Under the pieces are notes generated by a model that saw only the letters and a program-made list of their open reading frames with translations, searched no databases and was not told the DNA's origin. From Paraburkholderia sp. (GTDB lineage Bacteria > Pseudomonadota > Gammaproteobacteria > Burkholderiales > Burkholderiaceae), in the NCBI RefSeq assembly GCF_028283785.1, contig NZ_JAPWKB010000004.1, forward strand, positions 62,001-126,000: DNA of 64,000 nt, read 5' to 3'. Shown here piece by piece: positions 49,746 to 59,931 of the stretch; the stretch's first letter is position 1; each line of letters begins with the position of its first letter. A program made the position numbers and the translations under genes.

Positions 49746-50174
49746 TCAGGCGAAAGCGTGTTCGAGTTCGCTGCGCACTGCGTCGCGCAGCAGCGTAGCC
49801 TGCGCGCGCCGCGCCGCCAGCAGCGCTTCGGACACCGTGCGCTGGCGCGGCGCCCAGACCGGCAGCGGGAAATGCGCGTCGTTGGAAAAACGGGGAATCA
49901 CGTGCCAATGCACATGCGGCACCTGGTTGCCGAGGCTCGCCAGGTTGATCTTGACCGGCTGCATCACGCGACGGATCGCGCGTTCGGTCGCGTTGACCGC
50001 GCGCATCACCCGCTCGCGTTCGGCGTCGTCGAGATCGGAAAATTCGGCGATGTGCCGGTTCAGGATAACCCGGCAAAAACCGGGGTAATCGGTCTCGTCG
50101 GCGAGGACGACGCGCATCGCGTCGTCCTGCCACAACACGTCGCCGCCTTCTTCACGGCAGAAAACACAGTCCAT
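49746..50174 (-). CDS. HIT-family nucleotide hydrolase/transferase
   Basis: 142 residues from ATG 50174 (MDCVFCREEGGDVLWQDDAM). The histidine triad is HVHWHVIPR. Two Cys near the N-terminus (CVFC) form the zinc site seen in many HIT proteins. HIT enzymes hydrolyse nucleoside phosphoramidates or dinucleotides. The open frame extends back to 50276, but that part overlaps the 3' end of the upstream gene and is not conserved. It is 34 bp after the large dehydrogenase gene. Confidence 0.92.
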   Translation of the reverse strand: MDCVFCREEGGDVLWQDDAMRVVLADETDYPGFCRVILNRHIAEFSDLDDAERERVMRAVNATERAIRRVMQPVKINLASLGNQVPHVHWHVIPRFSNDAHFPLPVWAPRQRTVSEALLAARRAQATLLRDAVRSELEHAFA

Positions 50175-50208
50175 CGTCGTCCTCAGGCTGAAATCGTTCG
50201 TGGTGCCA

Positions 50209-53200
50209 TTAAACCAGCACGCGCTCGATTCCGCCATTGTTCGCCCGCTGGACGTAATCCGCCATCCAGTCTTCACCCAGCACGTGACGCGCCATCTCGA
50301 CGACGATGTAGTCCGCCTCGATGCCCGCGTCTTCGTTGTAGCGCGACAGGCCTTGCAGGCAAGACGGGCAGCTCGTCAGGATTTTCACGTCGGTCGCGCC
50401 GTTCGGCGTCGGGCCGTCGCCGGCCTTCAGCACCGAACCCGGCGCCGCGCCCGCCGACCCGGCCGATGCATTGGCCGGGTTGATCGCGTTCGCGCCCGCT
50501 TCCGCGACGAGCGGTATGCCGCGCAATTTGGCCGCGCCCTTGCGGATTTCTTCTTCCTTACGGAAGCGCACTTGCGTCGAAATGTCCGGGCGCGTGACAG
50601 CCAGCGTGCCCGACTCGCCACAGCACCGGTCGTTCTTCTCGATCTGGTAGCCGTCTTTCTCCGAACCCATCAGCTGATTGACCAGCTTGATCGGCTCGAT
50701 GGTCTTGATCGGCGAGTGACACGGGTCGTGATACATGTAGCGCATCCCGTTCACGCCATCCAGTTTCATGTTCTTTTCGAGCAGGAACTCGTGGATGTCG
50801 ATGATCCGGCAACCCGGGAAAATCTTCTCGAATTCGTATCCGGCCAGCTGGTCGTAACAGGTGCCGCACGACACCACCACCGTCTTGATGTCCAGATAGT
50901 TCAGCGTGTTCGCGACGCGGTGGAACAGCACGCGGTTATCCGTGACGATCTTCTCGGCCTTGTCGAACTGACCCGAGCCGCGCTGCGGATAACCGCAGCA
51001 CAGGTAGCCCGGCGGCAGCACGGTTTGCACGCCCGCTTCCCACAACATCGCCTGGGTGGCGAGTCCGACCTGCGAGAACAACCGCTCCGAGCCGCAACCG
51101 GGGAAGTAGAACACCGCCTCCGTGTCGCTGGTGGTGGTCTTCGGATTGCGGATGATCGGGACGATCTTGTTGTCTTCGATATCCAGCAGCGCGCGGGCGG
51201 TCTTCTTCGGAAGATTGCCCGGCATCTTCTTGTTCATGAAGTGGATCACCTGCTGCACGACGGGCGGCTTGCCGGTCGTCGCGGGCGGTTGCGCGGTCTG
51301 CTTCTTCGCGAATTTCTTCAGCACTTCGTTGCCGAGGCGCTGCGCCTTGTAACCCACGCCCATCATCGCGGTGCGCGCGAGGTTGATGGTCTGCGGATTG
51401 GTTGCGTTCAGGAAGAACATGCCGGCGGCATTGCCCGCGTTGAACTTCTTTTTGCCCATCTTGCGCAGCAGATTGCGCATGTTCATCGTGACATCGCCGA
51501 AGTCGATCTTCACCGGACACGGCGTCACACATTTGTGGCACACCGTGCAGTGATCGGCGACGTCGTTGAATTCGTCCCAATGCTTGATCGACACGCCGCG
51601 GCGCGTCTGTTCCTCGTACAGGAACGCCTCGACCAGCAGCGACGTGGCGAGAATCTTGTTGCGCGGGCTGTACAGCAGGTTCGCGCGCGGCACGTGGGTC
51701 GCGCACACCGGCTTGCACTTGCCGCAACGCAGACAGTCCTTGATGGATTCGGAAATCGCGCCGATATCCGACTGCTGCATGATCAGCGATTCATAGCCCA
51801 TCAGCCCGAAGCTCGGCGTGTACGCATTGCGCAAATCCGCGCCTTCGAGCAGCTTGCCGGCGTTGAAACGGCCGTGCGGATCGACGCGTTGCTTGTACTG
51901 ACGGAATTCGCTGATCTCTTCGTCGGTCAGGAATTCGAGCTTCGTAATACCAATGCCGTGCTCGCCGGAAATCACGCCATCGAGCGAGCGCGCCAGCTTC
52001 ATGATGCGTGCGACCGCGACGTGCGCGTCCTGCAGCATCTCGTAGTTGTCCGAGTTGACCGGCAGGTTGGTGTGAACGTTGCCGTCGCCCGCGTGCATGT
52101 GCAGCGCGACGAACACGCGGCCGCGCAGCACCTGCTTGTGAATGGCCTGCGCTTCGTCGAGGATCGGCTTGAATTCGCCGCCGTTGAAAATCTGGCGCAG
52201 TTCCGCGCGAATTTCCTGCTTCCACGACACGCGCACCGTACGGTCTTGCGTGATGTCGAACACGGTCGCGCCCGGCTGCGCATCGACGCGATCCGCGAAC
52301 TTCTCCGCGAGCGCCGCGTAGCCGAGTCCGACCATGTAATGCTGCGCCTCGCGCAACGACAGATCGAGCTTGTCGCGCAGGAATTCCCAGCGCGTACGCA
52401 CGTTTTTCAGCAGATCCAGCGCCTGTTGCACGCGGTCTTCGAGCAGTTCGGCGGACGGGATTTCGTTCGCGTCGTCGCTCTTGCCGAGCGGCAACTTGCC
52501 CGCCTTGAAGAACGCTTCGAGCGCATCGACCAGTTGCAGCTTGTTCTTGATCGACAGCTCGATGTTGATGCGTTCGATGCCGTCCGTGTACTCGCCCATC
52601 CGGTTCAGCGGGATCACGACGTCTTCGTTGATCTTGAACGCGTTGGTGTGCTTCGCGATCGCGGCGGTGCGGCTGCGGTCCAGCCAGAAGCGCTTGCGGG
52701 CTTCGGCGCTGACCGCGACGAAACCTTCGCCGCTCTTGCCGTTGGCCATCCGCACGACTTCCGACGTGGCCTGCGCGACCGAGTCCGCGTCGTCACCGAC
52801 GATATCGCCGATCAGCACCATCTTCGGAAACGCGTTGCGCTTGCTCTTGGTCGCATAGCCGACCGCGCGCAGATAGCGCTCGTCCAGATGCTCCAGACCC
52901 GCGAGAATCGCGCCGCCCTGCTTCGACGTTTCGAACAGGTAATCCTTGATTTCGACGATGCTCGGAATCGCTTCGCGCGCCTGACCGAAAAACTCCAGAC
53001 AGACCGTGCGCGTATGCGCGGGCATCTTGTGCAGCACCCAGCGCGCCGACGTGATCAGGCCGTCGCAACCTTCCTTCTGGATGCCCGGCAGACCCGCGAG
53101 GAACTTGTCCGTCACGTCCTTGCCCAGACCTTCCTTACGGAACACGCGGCCCTTGATGTCCAGCGATTCCGTGCGCAGCAGCTTTTCGCCCGGTTTGTAT

Positions 53201-54303
53201 TCGCCGTCGAACCACTTCAGCTCGAAGCGCGCGACTTCGATGTCGTGGATCTTGCCCATGTTGTGATCCAGACGCGTGACTTCGAGCCAGTTGCCTTCCG
53301 GATCGACCATCCGCCACCAGGCGAGATTGTCGAGCGCGGTGCCCCACAGCACGGCCTTCTTGCCGCCCGCGTTCATCGCGACGTTGCCGCCGATGCACGA
53401 TGCGTCGAGCGAGGTCGGATCGACCGCGAACACGAAACCGGCCTGCTCCGCCGCTTCCGTCACGCGGCGCGTGACCACGCCCGCGCCCGAGAAAATAGTC
53501 GGTATCTTGCGCTCGACGCCCGGCAGATCGCTCATCACGATCGCGTCGAGCTGTTCGAGCTTTTCGGTGTTGATGACAGCCGAGAACGGCGTCAGCGGAA
53601 CCGCGCCGCCGGTGTAGCCGGTGCCGCCTCCGCGCGGAATCACGGTCAGTCCGAGTTCGAAACACGCCTTGATCAGGCCGGCGATTTCTTCTTCCGTGTC
53701 CGGCGTGAGCACGACGAACGGATATTCGACGCGCCAGTCGGTGGCGTCGGTCACGTGCGACACGCGCGCGATGCCGTCGAAGCGGATGTTGTCTTTCTGC
53801 GTGCGGCGACCGAGCACCCGGGTTGCGCGCCGGCGCAGATCGGCGGTTTTGGCGAACTCGGCTTCGAACGCGTCGACCGCGCGACGGGCCGCGGCGACCA
53901 GCGTTTCGACACGTGCCGCGCGATCGACACCGGCGTTGTCGTTGTGTTCGACCAGATCGGCGCGACGGCGCTTCTCGATTTCCGTCAGACGGTGATGCAG
54001 CGCTTCGATCAGCAGCGCGCGACGCTTCGGGTTGTCGAGCAGGTCGTCCTGCAGATACGGATTGCGGCGCACGACCCAGATATCGCCCAGCACTTCGTAC
54101 AGCATCCGCGCCGACCGGCCGGTGCGGCGTTCGGCGCGCAGTTCGGCCAGCACGGCCCATGCGTCGTCGCCGAGCAGACGGATGACGATCTCACGATCCG
54201 AAAACGACGTGTAGTTGTAAGGAATTTCGCGCAGGCGCGGTTCGAGGTCGACTGCAACCGCCGCGGCGGCGCCGTGCGGATCGAATACTTGAGGTGCGTT
54301 CAT
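50209..54303 (-). CDS. Large FAD/Fe-S dehydrogenase, D-lactate/glycolate oxidase type with DUF3683
   Basis: 1364 residues from ATG 54303 ([11 protein letters not shown]). Order: DUF3683-like N-terminus (about 20-190); FAD-binding PCMH-type domain ([20 protein letters not shown]); FAD-oxidase C domain; two 4Fe-4S motifs ([16 protein letters not shown] and [15 protein letters not shown]); then two CCG domains ([11 protein letters not shown] ... [11 protein letters not shown], and [11 protein letters not shown] ... HDPCHSP, CCGESG). This joins GlcD-like and GlcF-like parts in one chain. The likely substrate is a 2-hydroxyacid, with electrons passed to quinone; the exact substrate is unknown. It heads the unit leading to HIT, DUF971 and ubiE. 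Confidence 0.92.
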   Translation of the reverse strand: MNAPQVFDPHGAAAAVAVDLEPRLREIPYNYTSFSDREIVIRLLGDDAWAVLAELRAERRTGRSARMLYEVLGDIWVVRRNPYLQDDLLDNPKRRALLIEALHHRLTEIEKRRRADLVEHNDNAGVDRAARVETLVAAARRAVDAFEAEFAKTADLRRRATRVLGRRTQKDNIRFDGIARVSHVTDATDWRVEYPFVVLTPDTEEEIAGLIKACFELGLTVIPRGGGTGYTGGAVPLTPFSAVINTEKLEQLDAIVMSDLPGVERKIPTIFSGAGVVTRRVTEAAEQAGFVFAVDPTSLDASCIGGNVAMNAGGKKAVLWGTALDNLAWWRMVDPEGNWLEVTRLDHNMGKIHDIEVARFELKWFDGEYKPGEKLLRTESLDIKGRVFRKEGLGKDVTDKFLAGLPGIQKEGCDGLITSARWVLHKMPAHTRTVCLEFFGQAREAIPSIVEIKDYLFETSKQGGAILAGLEHLDERYLRAVGYATKSKRNAFPKMVLIGDIVGDDADSVAQATSEVVRMANGKSGEGFVAVSAEARKRFWLDRSRTAAIAKHTNAFKINEDVVIPLNRMGEYTDGIERINIELSIKNKLQLVDALEAFFKAGKLPLGKSDDANEIPSAELLEDRVQQALDLLKNVRTRWEFLRDKLDLSLREAQHYMVGLGYAALAEKFADRVDAQPGATVFDITQDRTVRVSWKQEIRAELRQIFNGGEFKPILDEAQAIHKQVLRGRVFVALHMHAGDGNVHTNLPVNSDNYEMLQDAHVAVARIMKLARSLDGVISGEHGIGITKLEFLTDEEISEFRQYKQRVDPHGRFNAGKLLEGADLRNAYTPSFGLMGYESLIMQQSDIGAISESIKDCLRCGKCKPVCATHVPRANLLYSPRNKILATSLLVEAFLYEEQTRRGVSIKHWDEFNDVADHCTVCHKCVTPCPVKIDFGDVTMNMRNLLRKMGKKKFNAGNAAGMFFLNATNPQTINLARTAMMGVGYKAQRLGNEVLKKFAKKQTAQPPATTGKPPVVQQVIHFMNKKMPGNLPKKTARALLDIEDNKIVPIIRNPKTTTSDTEAVFYFPGCGSERLFSQVGLATQAMLWEAGVQTVLPPGYLCCGYPQRGSGQFDKAEKIVTDNRVLFHRVANTLNYLDIKTVVVSCGTCYDQLAGYEFEKIFPGCRIIDIHEFLLEKNMKLDGVNGMRYMYHDPCHSPIKTIEPIKLVNQLMGSEKDGYQIEKNDRCCGESGTLAVTRPDISTQVRFRKEEEIRKGAAKLRGIPLVAEAGANAINPANASAGSAGAAPGSVLKAGDGPTPNGATDVKILTSCPSCLQGLSRYNEDAGIEADYIVVEMARHVLGEDWMADYVQRANNGGIERVLV

Positions 54304-54841
54304 GTTGGACGACTCGGTGGGTCGGCAAGACGCGCCTCGGACGAGGCGCCAGCCGACGATGCGCGTGGGGCGCAAATCTGGAAATCTTCTATTGGAAGCG
54401 AAGCACTTGCCGACGGTGGACGCACGCCAGCCGCTTCGCGGCGCTCAGATACCGCTACACGATCGTGCGTGCCGTGCATGCCGTTCAGCCGCGGGACGAG
54501 ACTCGCGCGGCGCAGGCATTAAATGGGCGATCTGAGGCTGCCAGTGCATCTTCCGATCCTTATTCCAAAATCGGATTCTACCGCATGATCGGACTGCGCG
54601 TTGACGCTCGAATCGCGCTGCGACAGGCGTTTTAGCGGAGGGAAACGGACACGTTGGCGTCACGTTCGCACGGAGAATCGCCAACCGGACGGTCGGCTTT
54701 CGGGTCCGGGCGCAGTAGCGCGGGGTGTTCGCGAGGATCGGTCAAACGGCTAACGATCTACCTGTTTAAGGCCAGAACGAAGGTCGTTGGCGCTATTATT
54801 GACATTTTCCCGCCTCAATTACGCGCACCGCGCCTCCCCGC
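54304..54841. other. 538-bp divergent intergenic region between the Fe-S dehydrogenase and ilvA
   Basis: No convincing gene: the open frames here lack ribosome sites and family features. On the plus strand the only promoter-like signal is TATTAT at 54794-54799, 43 bp before the ilvA ATG, without a good -35. On the minus strand TAGAAT (54575-54580) could be a -10 for the dehydrogenase with a leader of about 270 nt. I see no tRNA, attenuator peptide or clear terminator. Confidence 0.5.
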
Positions 54842-56365
54842 ATGGCTTCTCACGACTACCTGAAGAAAATCCTGACCGCGCGCGTCTACGACGTGGCCCG
54901 CGAGACCGAACTCGAACATGCGCGGAACCTGTCCGCACGGCTGCGGAACCCGGTTTACCTGAAGCGGGAAGACAACCAGCCGGTGTTCTCGTTCAAGTTG
55001 CGCGGCGCCTACAACAAGATGGTGAACCTGCCGGCCGAGGCCCGCGAACGCGGCGTAATCACCGCTTCGGCGGGCAATCACGCGCAGGGCGTGGCGCTGG
55101 CGGCCGCGCGGCTGGGCGTGAAAGCGATCATCGTGGTGCCGGTCACTACGCCGCAAGTGAAGGTCGACGCGGTACGCGCGCATGGCGGCCCGACGGTCGA
55201 AGTCGTCCAGGCGGGCGAGTCGTTCAGCGACGCGTACGCGCATGCGGTCAAGCTGCAGGCGCAGCGCGAGCTGACCTTCGTTCATCCGTTCGACGATCCG
55301 TACGTGATTGCCGGTCAAGGCACGGTCGCGATGGAAATTCTGAGCCAGCATCAAGGTCCGATTCACGCAATCTTCGTTCCGATCGGTGGCGGCGGACTGG
55401 CGGCAGGCGTCGCCGCCTACGTGAAAGCGGTGCGTCCGGAGATCAAGGTGATCGGCGTGCAGACTGAAGATTCCTGCGCGATGGCGCAGTCCATCAAGGC
55501 CGGCGAGCGCGTCACGCTGAACGAAGTGGGCCTGTTCTCGGACGGCACGGCGGTCAAGCTGGTCGGCGAAGAAACCTTCCGGCTGTGCAAGGAATATCTG
55601 GACGACGTGCTGGTCGTGAACACGGACGCGTTGTGCGCCGCGATCAAGGACGTGTTCCAGGACACCCGCAGCGTCCTCGAACCGGCCGGTTCGCTGGCGG
55701 TTGCCGCAGCCAAGCAGTACGCGGAACGTGAAGGCATCGAAGGGCAGACGCTGATCGCCATCACGTCGGGCGCGAACATGAACTTCGACCGGATGCGCTT
55801 CGTCGCGGAGCGGGCCGAAGTCGGCGAGGCGCGCGAAGCGGTGTTCGCCGTGACGATCCCGGAAGAGCGCGGCAGTTTCCGGCGCTTTTGCGAGCTGGTC
55901 GGCACCCGCAGCGTCACCGAGTTCAACTACCGGATTGCGGAAGCGAAGTCCGCCCATATCTTCGTCGGCGTGCAGACCAAGAATCGCAGCGAGTCGGCGC
56001 AGATCGCGCAGGCGTTCGACGCGCACGGCTTTGCCAGCGTCGACCTGACCGGCGACGAGTTGTCCAAGCAGCATATCCGCTACATGGTGGGCGGCCGCTC
56101 GCCGCTCGCGCACGACGAACGCCTGTTCCGCTTCGAGTTCCCGGAGCGGCCGGGCGCGCTGATGAAGTTCCTGTCGTCGATGGCGCCGAACTGGAATATC
56201 AGCCTGTTCCATTACCGGAATCAGGGCGCGGATTACAGCTCGATCCTCGTCGGCATTCAGGTGCCGTCGAACGAAAGCAGCGAGTTCGACCGCTTCCTTG
56301 CCACGCTCGGCTATCCTTACTGGGAAGAAAGCACGAACCCGGTGTACAAGCTGTTTCTGGCCTGA
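54842..56365 (+). CDS. ilvA: Threonine ammonia-lyase, biosynthetic
   Basis: 507 residues. PLP enzyme converting threonine to 2-oxobutanoate, the first step of isoleucine synthesis. PLP Lys is K52 in SFKLRGAYNKM; the glycine-rich PLP phosphate loop is VPIGGGGLAAGVAAYV. Two ACT-like regulatory domains occupy about 330-505 (AVFAVTIPEERGSFRRFCEL and RFEFPERPGALMKFLSSMAP), so isoleucine feedback is expected. The catabolic short form lacks these. First gene of ilvA-5'-nucleotidase-queF. Confidence 0.97.
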   Translation: MASHDYLKKILTARVYDVARETELEHARNLSARLRNPVYLKREDNQPVFSFKLRGAYNKMVNLPAEARERGVITASAGNHAQGVALAAARLGVKAIIVVPVTTPQVKVDAVRAHGGPTVEVVQAGESFSDAYAHAVKLQAQRELTFVHPFDDPYVIAGQGTVAMEILSQHQGPIHAIFVPIGGGGLAAGVAAYVKAVRPEIKVIGVQTEDSCAMAQSIKAGERVTLNEVGLFSDGTAVKLVGEETFRLCKEYLDDVLVVNTDALCAAIKDVFQDTRSVLEPAGSLAVAAAKQYAEREGIEGQTLIAITSGANMNFDRMRFVAERAEVGEAREAVFAVTIPEERGSFRRFCELVGTRSVTEFNYRIAEAKSAHIFVGVQTKNRSESAQIAQAFDAHGFASVDLTGDELSKQHIRYMVGGRSPLAHDERLFRFEFPERPGALMKFLSSMAPNWNISLFHYRNQGADYSSILVGIQVPSNESSEFDRFLATLGYPYWEESTNPVYKLFLA

Positions 56366-56403
56366 TGCGGCAACTCGCTTAACGCTTCACACGGATTTCG
56401 CGG

Positions 56404-57321
56404 ATGGCATTTTCGCTGGATGACAAGCTGGTCGTGGCGATTTCCTCGCGCGCGCTGTTCGATTTCGAGGAAGAGAACGGCGTGTACGAGGAAGGCAACC
56501 TGCGCGCGTACGAGGCTTTGCAGCGCGAACGGCTCAACGTGCCGGCCAAGCCGGGCGTCGCGTTTCCGTTGATTCGCAAGCTGCTCGCGTTGAACGCGGG
56601 CGGCCATCGGGTCGAAGTGGTGATCTTGTCGCGCAGCGATCCGATCAGCGGTTTGCGGGCGTTTCATTCGTGCCGCGAGCATGGCCTGAGCGTCGAGCGA
56701 GGCGTGTTCACGCGTGGGCGTGCGCCGTTCGCGTATCTGAAGCCGCTGAACGCGTCGCTGTTTCTGTCTGCGAATCAGGATGACGTGCGCGACGCGTTGG
56801 CCGCCGGTTTTCCGGCCGCGCGGGTGTTGCCGGAATCGGCGAAAATGGCGAGCAAGTATCCGGACGAGATCCGGATTGCATTCGACGGCGACGCCGTGCT
56901 GTTTTCCGACGAAGCGGAGCGCATTTTTCAGGCAGACGGTTTGCGTGCGTTTGTCGGGCACGAGATCAGCAACAAGGATTTACCGCTGGCCGACGGGCCG
57001 CTGAAGCCTTTGCTGGAAGCGTTGCACCGGTTGCAGAAACTCGCGGACGACGCCGCGCCGACGCAATCCGCGCCGATGCGCATTCGCACGGCGCTGGTGA
57101 CAGCGCGCTCGGCGCCGGCGCATGAGCGGGCGATCCGCACCTTGATGGCATGGAACATCGAAATCGACGAAGCGATGTTCCTGGGCGGTCTCGACAAGAG
57201 CGCGTTTTTGCGCGAGTTCGAGCCGGACTTTTTCTTCGACGATCAAATTGGCCACTGCGAGTCGGCTCGCGTCGTGACGGCGACGGGGCACGTGCTGAGT
57301 GGCATCGTGAATGCACCATGA
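56404..57321 (+). CDS. 5'-nucleotidase, cytosolic NT5C1-like
   Basis: 305 residues, matching the PF06189-type 5'-nucleotidase family: opening [20 protein letters not shown], middle [20 protein letters not shown] and C-terminal [21 protein letters not shown]-like Asp residues are in those segments. It is expected to dephosphorylate nucleoside monophosphates in the cytosol; the base preference is unknown. It lies 38 bp after ilvA, and its stop overlaps the queF ATG by four bases. Confidence 0.9.
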   Translation: MAFSLDDKLVVAISSRALFDFEEENGVYEEGNLRAYEALQRERLNVPAKPGVAFPLIRKLLALNAGGHRVEVVILSRSDPISGLRAFHSCREHGLSVERGVFTRGRAPFAYLKPLNASLFLSANQDDVRDALAAGFPAARVLPESAKMASKYPDEIRIAFDGDAVLFSDEAERIFQADGLRAFVGHEISNKDLPLADGPLKPLLEALHRLQKLADDAAPTQSAPMRIRTALVTARSAPAHERAIRTLMAWNIEIDEAMFLGGLDKSAFLREFEPDFFFDDQIGHCESARVVTATGHVLSGIVNAP

Positions 57322-58142
57322 CACCCGAACAATCACCGCTGGGCAAACCTGCCGCTTACACCGAAAAGTACGACGCATCGCTGCTGTTTCCGATTGCGCG
57401 TAAGAACGCGCGCGAACCGATTGGGATCGGCGCGCAGTTGCCGTTCTTCGGCACGGACATCTGGAACGCTTACGAGTTGTCGTGGCTGAATTCGCGGGGC
57501 AAGCCGCAGATTGCGATTGCGACGTTCTACGTGCCGGCGGAATCGCCGAATATCGTCGAGTCGAAGTCGTTCAAGCTTTATCTGGGCTCGTTTGCGCAGA
57601 GCGCGTTCGATTCCGCGGATGCGGTGCGCGACACGATCAAGCGCGACGTGTCGGCTTCATGCGGGGCGACAGTGTCGGTTCATCTGACGTCGCCGTATGA
57701 ATTCGGCAAGCTGAAGATGGAAGAGTTCGAAGGGTTGTCGCTCGACCGTCTGGATCTCGATACGGACATTTATCAGCCGGATGCGTCGTTGCTGACGGCT
57801 GCTTTGGACGAATCTCCGGTCGAGGAGACCGTGTTTTCGAATTTGCTGAAGTCGAATTGTCCGGTGACCGGTCAGCCTGACTGGGGCAGCGTGCAGATTC
57901 ACTACGTCGGGCCGCAGATCGATCATGCGGGGTTGCTGCGATATATCATTTCTTATCGTGAGCACACGGGGTTTCATGAGCAGTGCGTCGAGAAGATTTT
58001 TATCGATATTCTGAAGGCTTGTCAGCCGGTGAAGCTTGCGGTTTATGCGAGGTATACGCGGCGCGGTGGGTTGGATATCAATCCGTTTCGGACGAATTTT
58101 AATTCGGCGATGCCGGATAATTTGAGGACGGCTCGGCAATAA
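57318..58142 (+). CDS. queF: NADPH-dependent 7-cyano-7-deazaguanine reductase, long form
   Basis: 274 residues, the two-domain QueF as in E. coli. Reduces preQ0 to preQ1 in queuosine synthesis for tRNA. Catalytic Cys C181 is in [12 protein letters not shown]; the substrate signature [12 protein letters not shown] is in the N-terminal domain. The ATG at 57318 overlaps the previous stop (ATGA), indicating coupling. Upstream in-frame sequence to 57150 is out-of-frame nucleotidase code. The last 120 bases drift to lower GC with many TTT/GAT codons, before the repeat region. Confidence 0.96.
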   Translation: MTPEQSPLGKPAAYTEKYDASLLFPIARKNAREPIGIGAQLPFFGTDIWNAYELSWLNSRGKPQIAIATFYVPAESPNIVESKSFKLYLGSFAQSAFDSADAVRDTIKRDVSASCGATVSVHLTSPYEFGKLKMEEFEGLSLDRLDLDTDIYQPDASLLTAALDESPVEETVFSNLLKSNCPVTGQPDWGSVQIHYVGPQIDHAGLLRYIISYREHTGFHEQCVEKIFIDILKACQPVKLAVYARYTRRGGLDINPFRTNFNSAMPDNLRTARQ

Positions 58143-58194
58143 GGGTTTTGGGGGTTGGCTGCGCTGGGCTGGCCTCTGTTCGTTCCGATTTTGC

Positions 58195-58236
58195 GGTGGG
58201 TTTGGTTGGGGTTGGTTGGGTTGGTTGGTTTGGTTG
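58195..58236 (+). repeat. G-rich GGTT/GGGTT simple-sequence tract
   Basis: Runs of two to four G separated by two or three T (GGTGGGTTTGGTTGGGGTTG and on) directly after queF. A shorter C/A version (CCAAACC repeats, 60443-60470) flanks the other arm, so seen from each gene end the G-rich strand is the coding strand. It could form a G-quadruplex in the RNA or DNA; that is inference. Confidence 0.7.
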
Positions 58237-58393
58237 TCCCGTTTTCACGCTGGTCTGCCTGGATCGTCCCTGTGCGGGACCGCACCTACTTTTCTTTGCT
58301 CGCGCAAAGAAAAGTAGGCAAAAGAAAGCGCGTTTACACCGACACTTCGTAGCGAGTGGCGTCTAGTATTTTTCGGGTAGTGGTCCGCGCACG
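58227..58393 (+). repeat. Left arm of a 167-bp long inverted repeat
   Basis: Matches the reverse complement of 60284-60450 at about 162 of 167 positions by eye. Inside: hairpin GTCCC-TGTGC-GGGAC, then a perfect 15+15 bp hairpin CCTACTTTTCTTTGC / GCAAAGAAAAGTAGG (58285-58318, loop TCGC), then a shared tail to GTGGTCCGCGCACG. It begins 84 bp past the queF stop. Repeats with this AAAGAAAAGTAGG core are, from memory, frequent in Paraburkholderia intergenic DNA. Confidence 0.92.
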
Positions 58394-58489
58394 ATTTGAG
58401 TTGCCGCACCGCTCGACTTGGTGACAAGGCAGTCATTCGTTCCGGCTGTTCGCTCCGCGACAGCCGACGGGCACAGCCCCGTCTTTTTC

Positions 58490-58496
58490 TCTCGGC
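58490..58496. repeat. Target-site duplication, left copy (CTCTCGGC with 58489)
   Basis: The eight bases CTCTCGGC at 58489-58496 abut the left end of the IS256 element and are repeated at 59826-59833 just beyond its right end. An 8-bp duplication is typical of the IS256 family, and both copies are still identical. Confidence 0.9.
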
Positions 58497-58529
58497 GAGC
58501 CTGTAAGCGATTTTGTGTCTGCGAGTCAT
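58497..58529 (+). repeat. IS256 terminal inverted repeat, left
   Basis: Begins GAGCCTGTAAGCG and contains TTTTGTGTCTGCGAGTCAT. It pairs with the right end with a few mismatches and one extra base. Confidence 0.88.
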
Positions 58530-58561
58530 ATGATTGCCCGTAACGGGCCAAGGAGAGTCAT

Positions 58562-59789
58562 ATGGCAACGCGCAAGACGAGGAGCCGGTTCGATCCGGCG
58601 GTGCTGGACGAACTGCTCAAGGGGCAGGATCCGCAGACGGTCCTGCGTTCGCAGGGCCTGCTCGGTGAACTCAAGAAGGCGCTGGCCGAGCGCATGCTCA
58701 ACGCCGAGATGGACGTGCATCTGGACCAGCCGCTCGAGCACGACGCGGGCAACCACCGCAACGGATCGAGCGCGAAGACCGTGCTCAGCGAGGACGGCCC
58801 GCTGGAGCTGGCGATTCCCCGCGATCGCCACGGCCGCTTTGATCCGGCGCTCATCGGCAAATACCAGCGCCGCTTTCCCGGCTTCGACCAGAAGATCATC
58901 GCGCTGTACGCGCGCGGCATGAGTACGCGCGATATCCAGTGCCCACGTGGCCGAACTCTACGGCCTGGAGATCTCGCCCGAGCTGGTGTCGGCGGTCACC
59001 GACGCGGTGCTCGACGAGGTCCGGGCCTGGCAGGAGCGCCCGCTCGATCCGGTGTATGCGCTGGTCTATTTCGATGCGCTGCGCGTGAAGATCCGCGATG
59101 AGGGGCTGGTGCGCAACAAGGCCGTGTATCTGGCCATCGGCGTGAACTGTGAGGGCTACCGCGACGTGCTGGGCATCTGGATCGAGCACACCGAGGGCGC
59201 CCGGTTCTGGCTCAGGGTGATGAGCGAGCTGAAGGCGCGCGGCACGCGCGACATCCTGATCGCGGTGGTCGACGGGCTCAAGGGGTTTCCGGAGGCGATC
59301 GTGTCGGTGTTCCCGCAGACGGTGGTCCAGACCTGCATCGTGCACCTGCTGCGCAACTCGATGCAGTTCGCCACCTGGAAGGAGCGCGCCGCGCTGGCCG
59401 CCGCGCTCAGGCCGGTCTACACCGCGACGGGCGCCGAGGCGGCCGAACAGGAACTGGCGCGCTTCGAGGCCGGCGAGTGGGGCCAGCGCTACCGGGCGAT
59501 CGTGCCGATGTGGCGACGGCAGTGGGAAGAGGTCGTGCCGTTCTTTGCGTTCACCGCGCCGGTGCGCACGCTGATCTACACGACCAACGCGATCGAGAGC
59601 CTGCACAGCCAGGTGCGCAAATCGATCCGCAACAAGGGCCACTTTCCATCCGACGAAGCCGCGCTCAAACTCATCTGGCTGAGCCTGCGCTACATCGTCG
59701 GCAAGTGGACCAACAGGCCCCTGTGCTGGAGCGCGGCGCGAACGGAGTTCGCCATCCAGTTTGAAGACCGCTTTACTGTCGGGCCATGA
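58562..59789 (+). pseudogene. IS256-family transposase, single-base frameshift
   Basis: Read across one extra T at 58940, the product is about 408 residues of a normal IS256 mutator-type transposase. The first frame gives MATRKTRSRFDPAVLDELLK to GMSTRDIQ; after removing the base it continues AHVAELYGLEISPELVSAVT. The DDE residues are expected in YFDALRVKI, VVDGLKGFPEAI and TTNAIESLHSQVRK; C/H-containing TCIVHLLRNS is typical. As written it stops after about 179 residues, of which the last 50 are nonsense. GGAG lies six bases before the ATG. Inactive unless the base is a sequencing error. Confidence 0.92.
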
Positions 59790-59794
59790 GTACC

Positions 59795-59825
59795 ATGACT
59801 CGCACACAAAATTTCTGACAGGCTC
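59795..59825 (-). repeat. IS256 terminal inverted repeat, right
   Basis: Reverse complement begins GAGCCTGTCAGAAATTTTGT and ends GCGAGTCAT, matching the left end. The transposase stop codon is five bases inside it. Confidence 0.88.
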
Positions 59826-59833
59826 CTCTCGGC
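59826..59833. repeat. Target-site duplication, right copy (CTCTCGGC)
   Basis: Identical to 58489-58496. Together they show a simple, not rearranged, insertion. Confidence 0.9.
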
Positions 59834-59931
59834 GCTCTTCGCGCGCTGCACTCCGTCTGTCACAACACCCCCTTTCCTGGCATGCGCCGGTCCGGTCGCG
59901 CGCGCGAAATTCCTAGCCAATCACGCCGTCG

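Larger units (their letters stand above)
58497..59825 (+). mobile_element. IS256-family insertion sequence, 1329 bp
   Basis: Bounded by imperfect terminal inverted repeats (58497-58529 and 59795-59825; both read GAGCCTGT from the outside and share TTTTGTGT and GCGAGTCAT) and an 8-bp direct repeat, so both ends are defined. It contains one transposase gene interrupted by a frameshift. Length is typical. It is inserted inside the repeat structure between queF and the RidA gene, in sequence that otherwise joins CGTCTTTTT to GCTCTTCGCG. GC-rich codon use is not unlike the host. Confidence 0.95.

Noticed and set aside
50200..54522. Open frame of 1440 codons antisense to the large dehydrogenase
   Set aside because: Same third-position effect; biased composition, no domains, no ribosome site. 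The sense frame has full FAD and Fe-S motifs.
54304..54841. Small gene or tRNA in the ilvA upstream gap
   Set aside because: Open frames lack start context and conservation cues; no cloverleaf with a TTCGA-type T-loop could be folded by eye.
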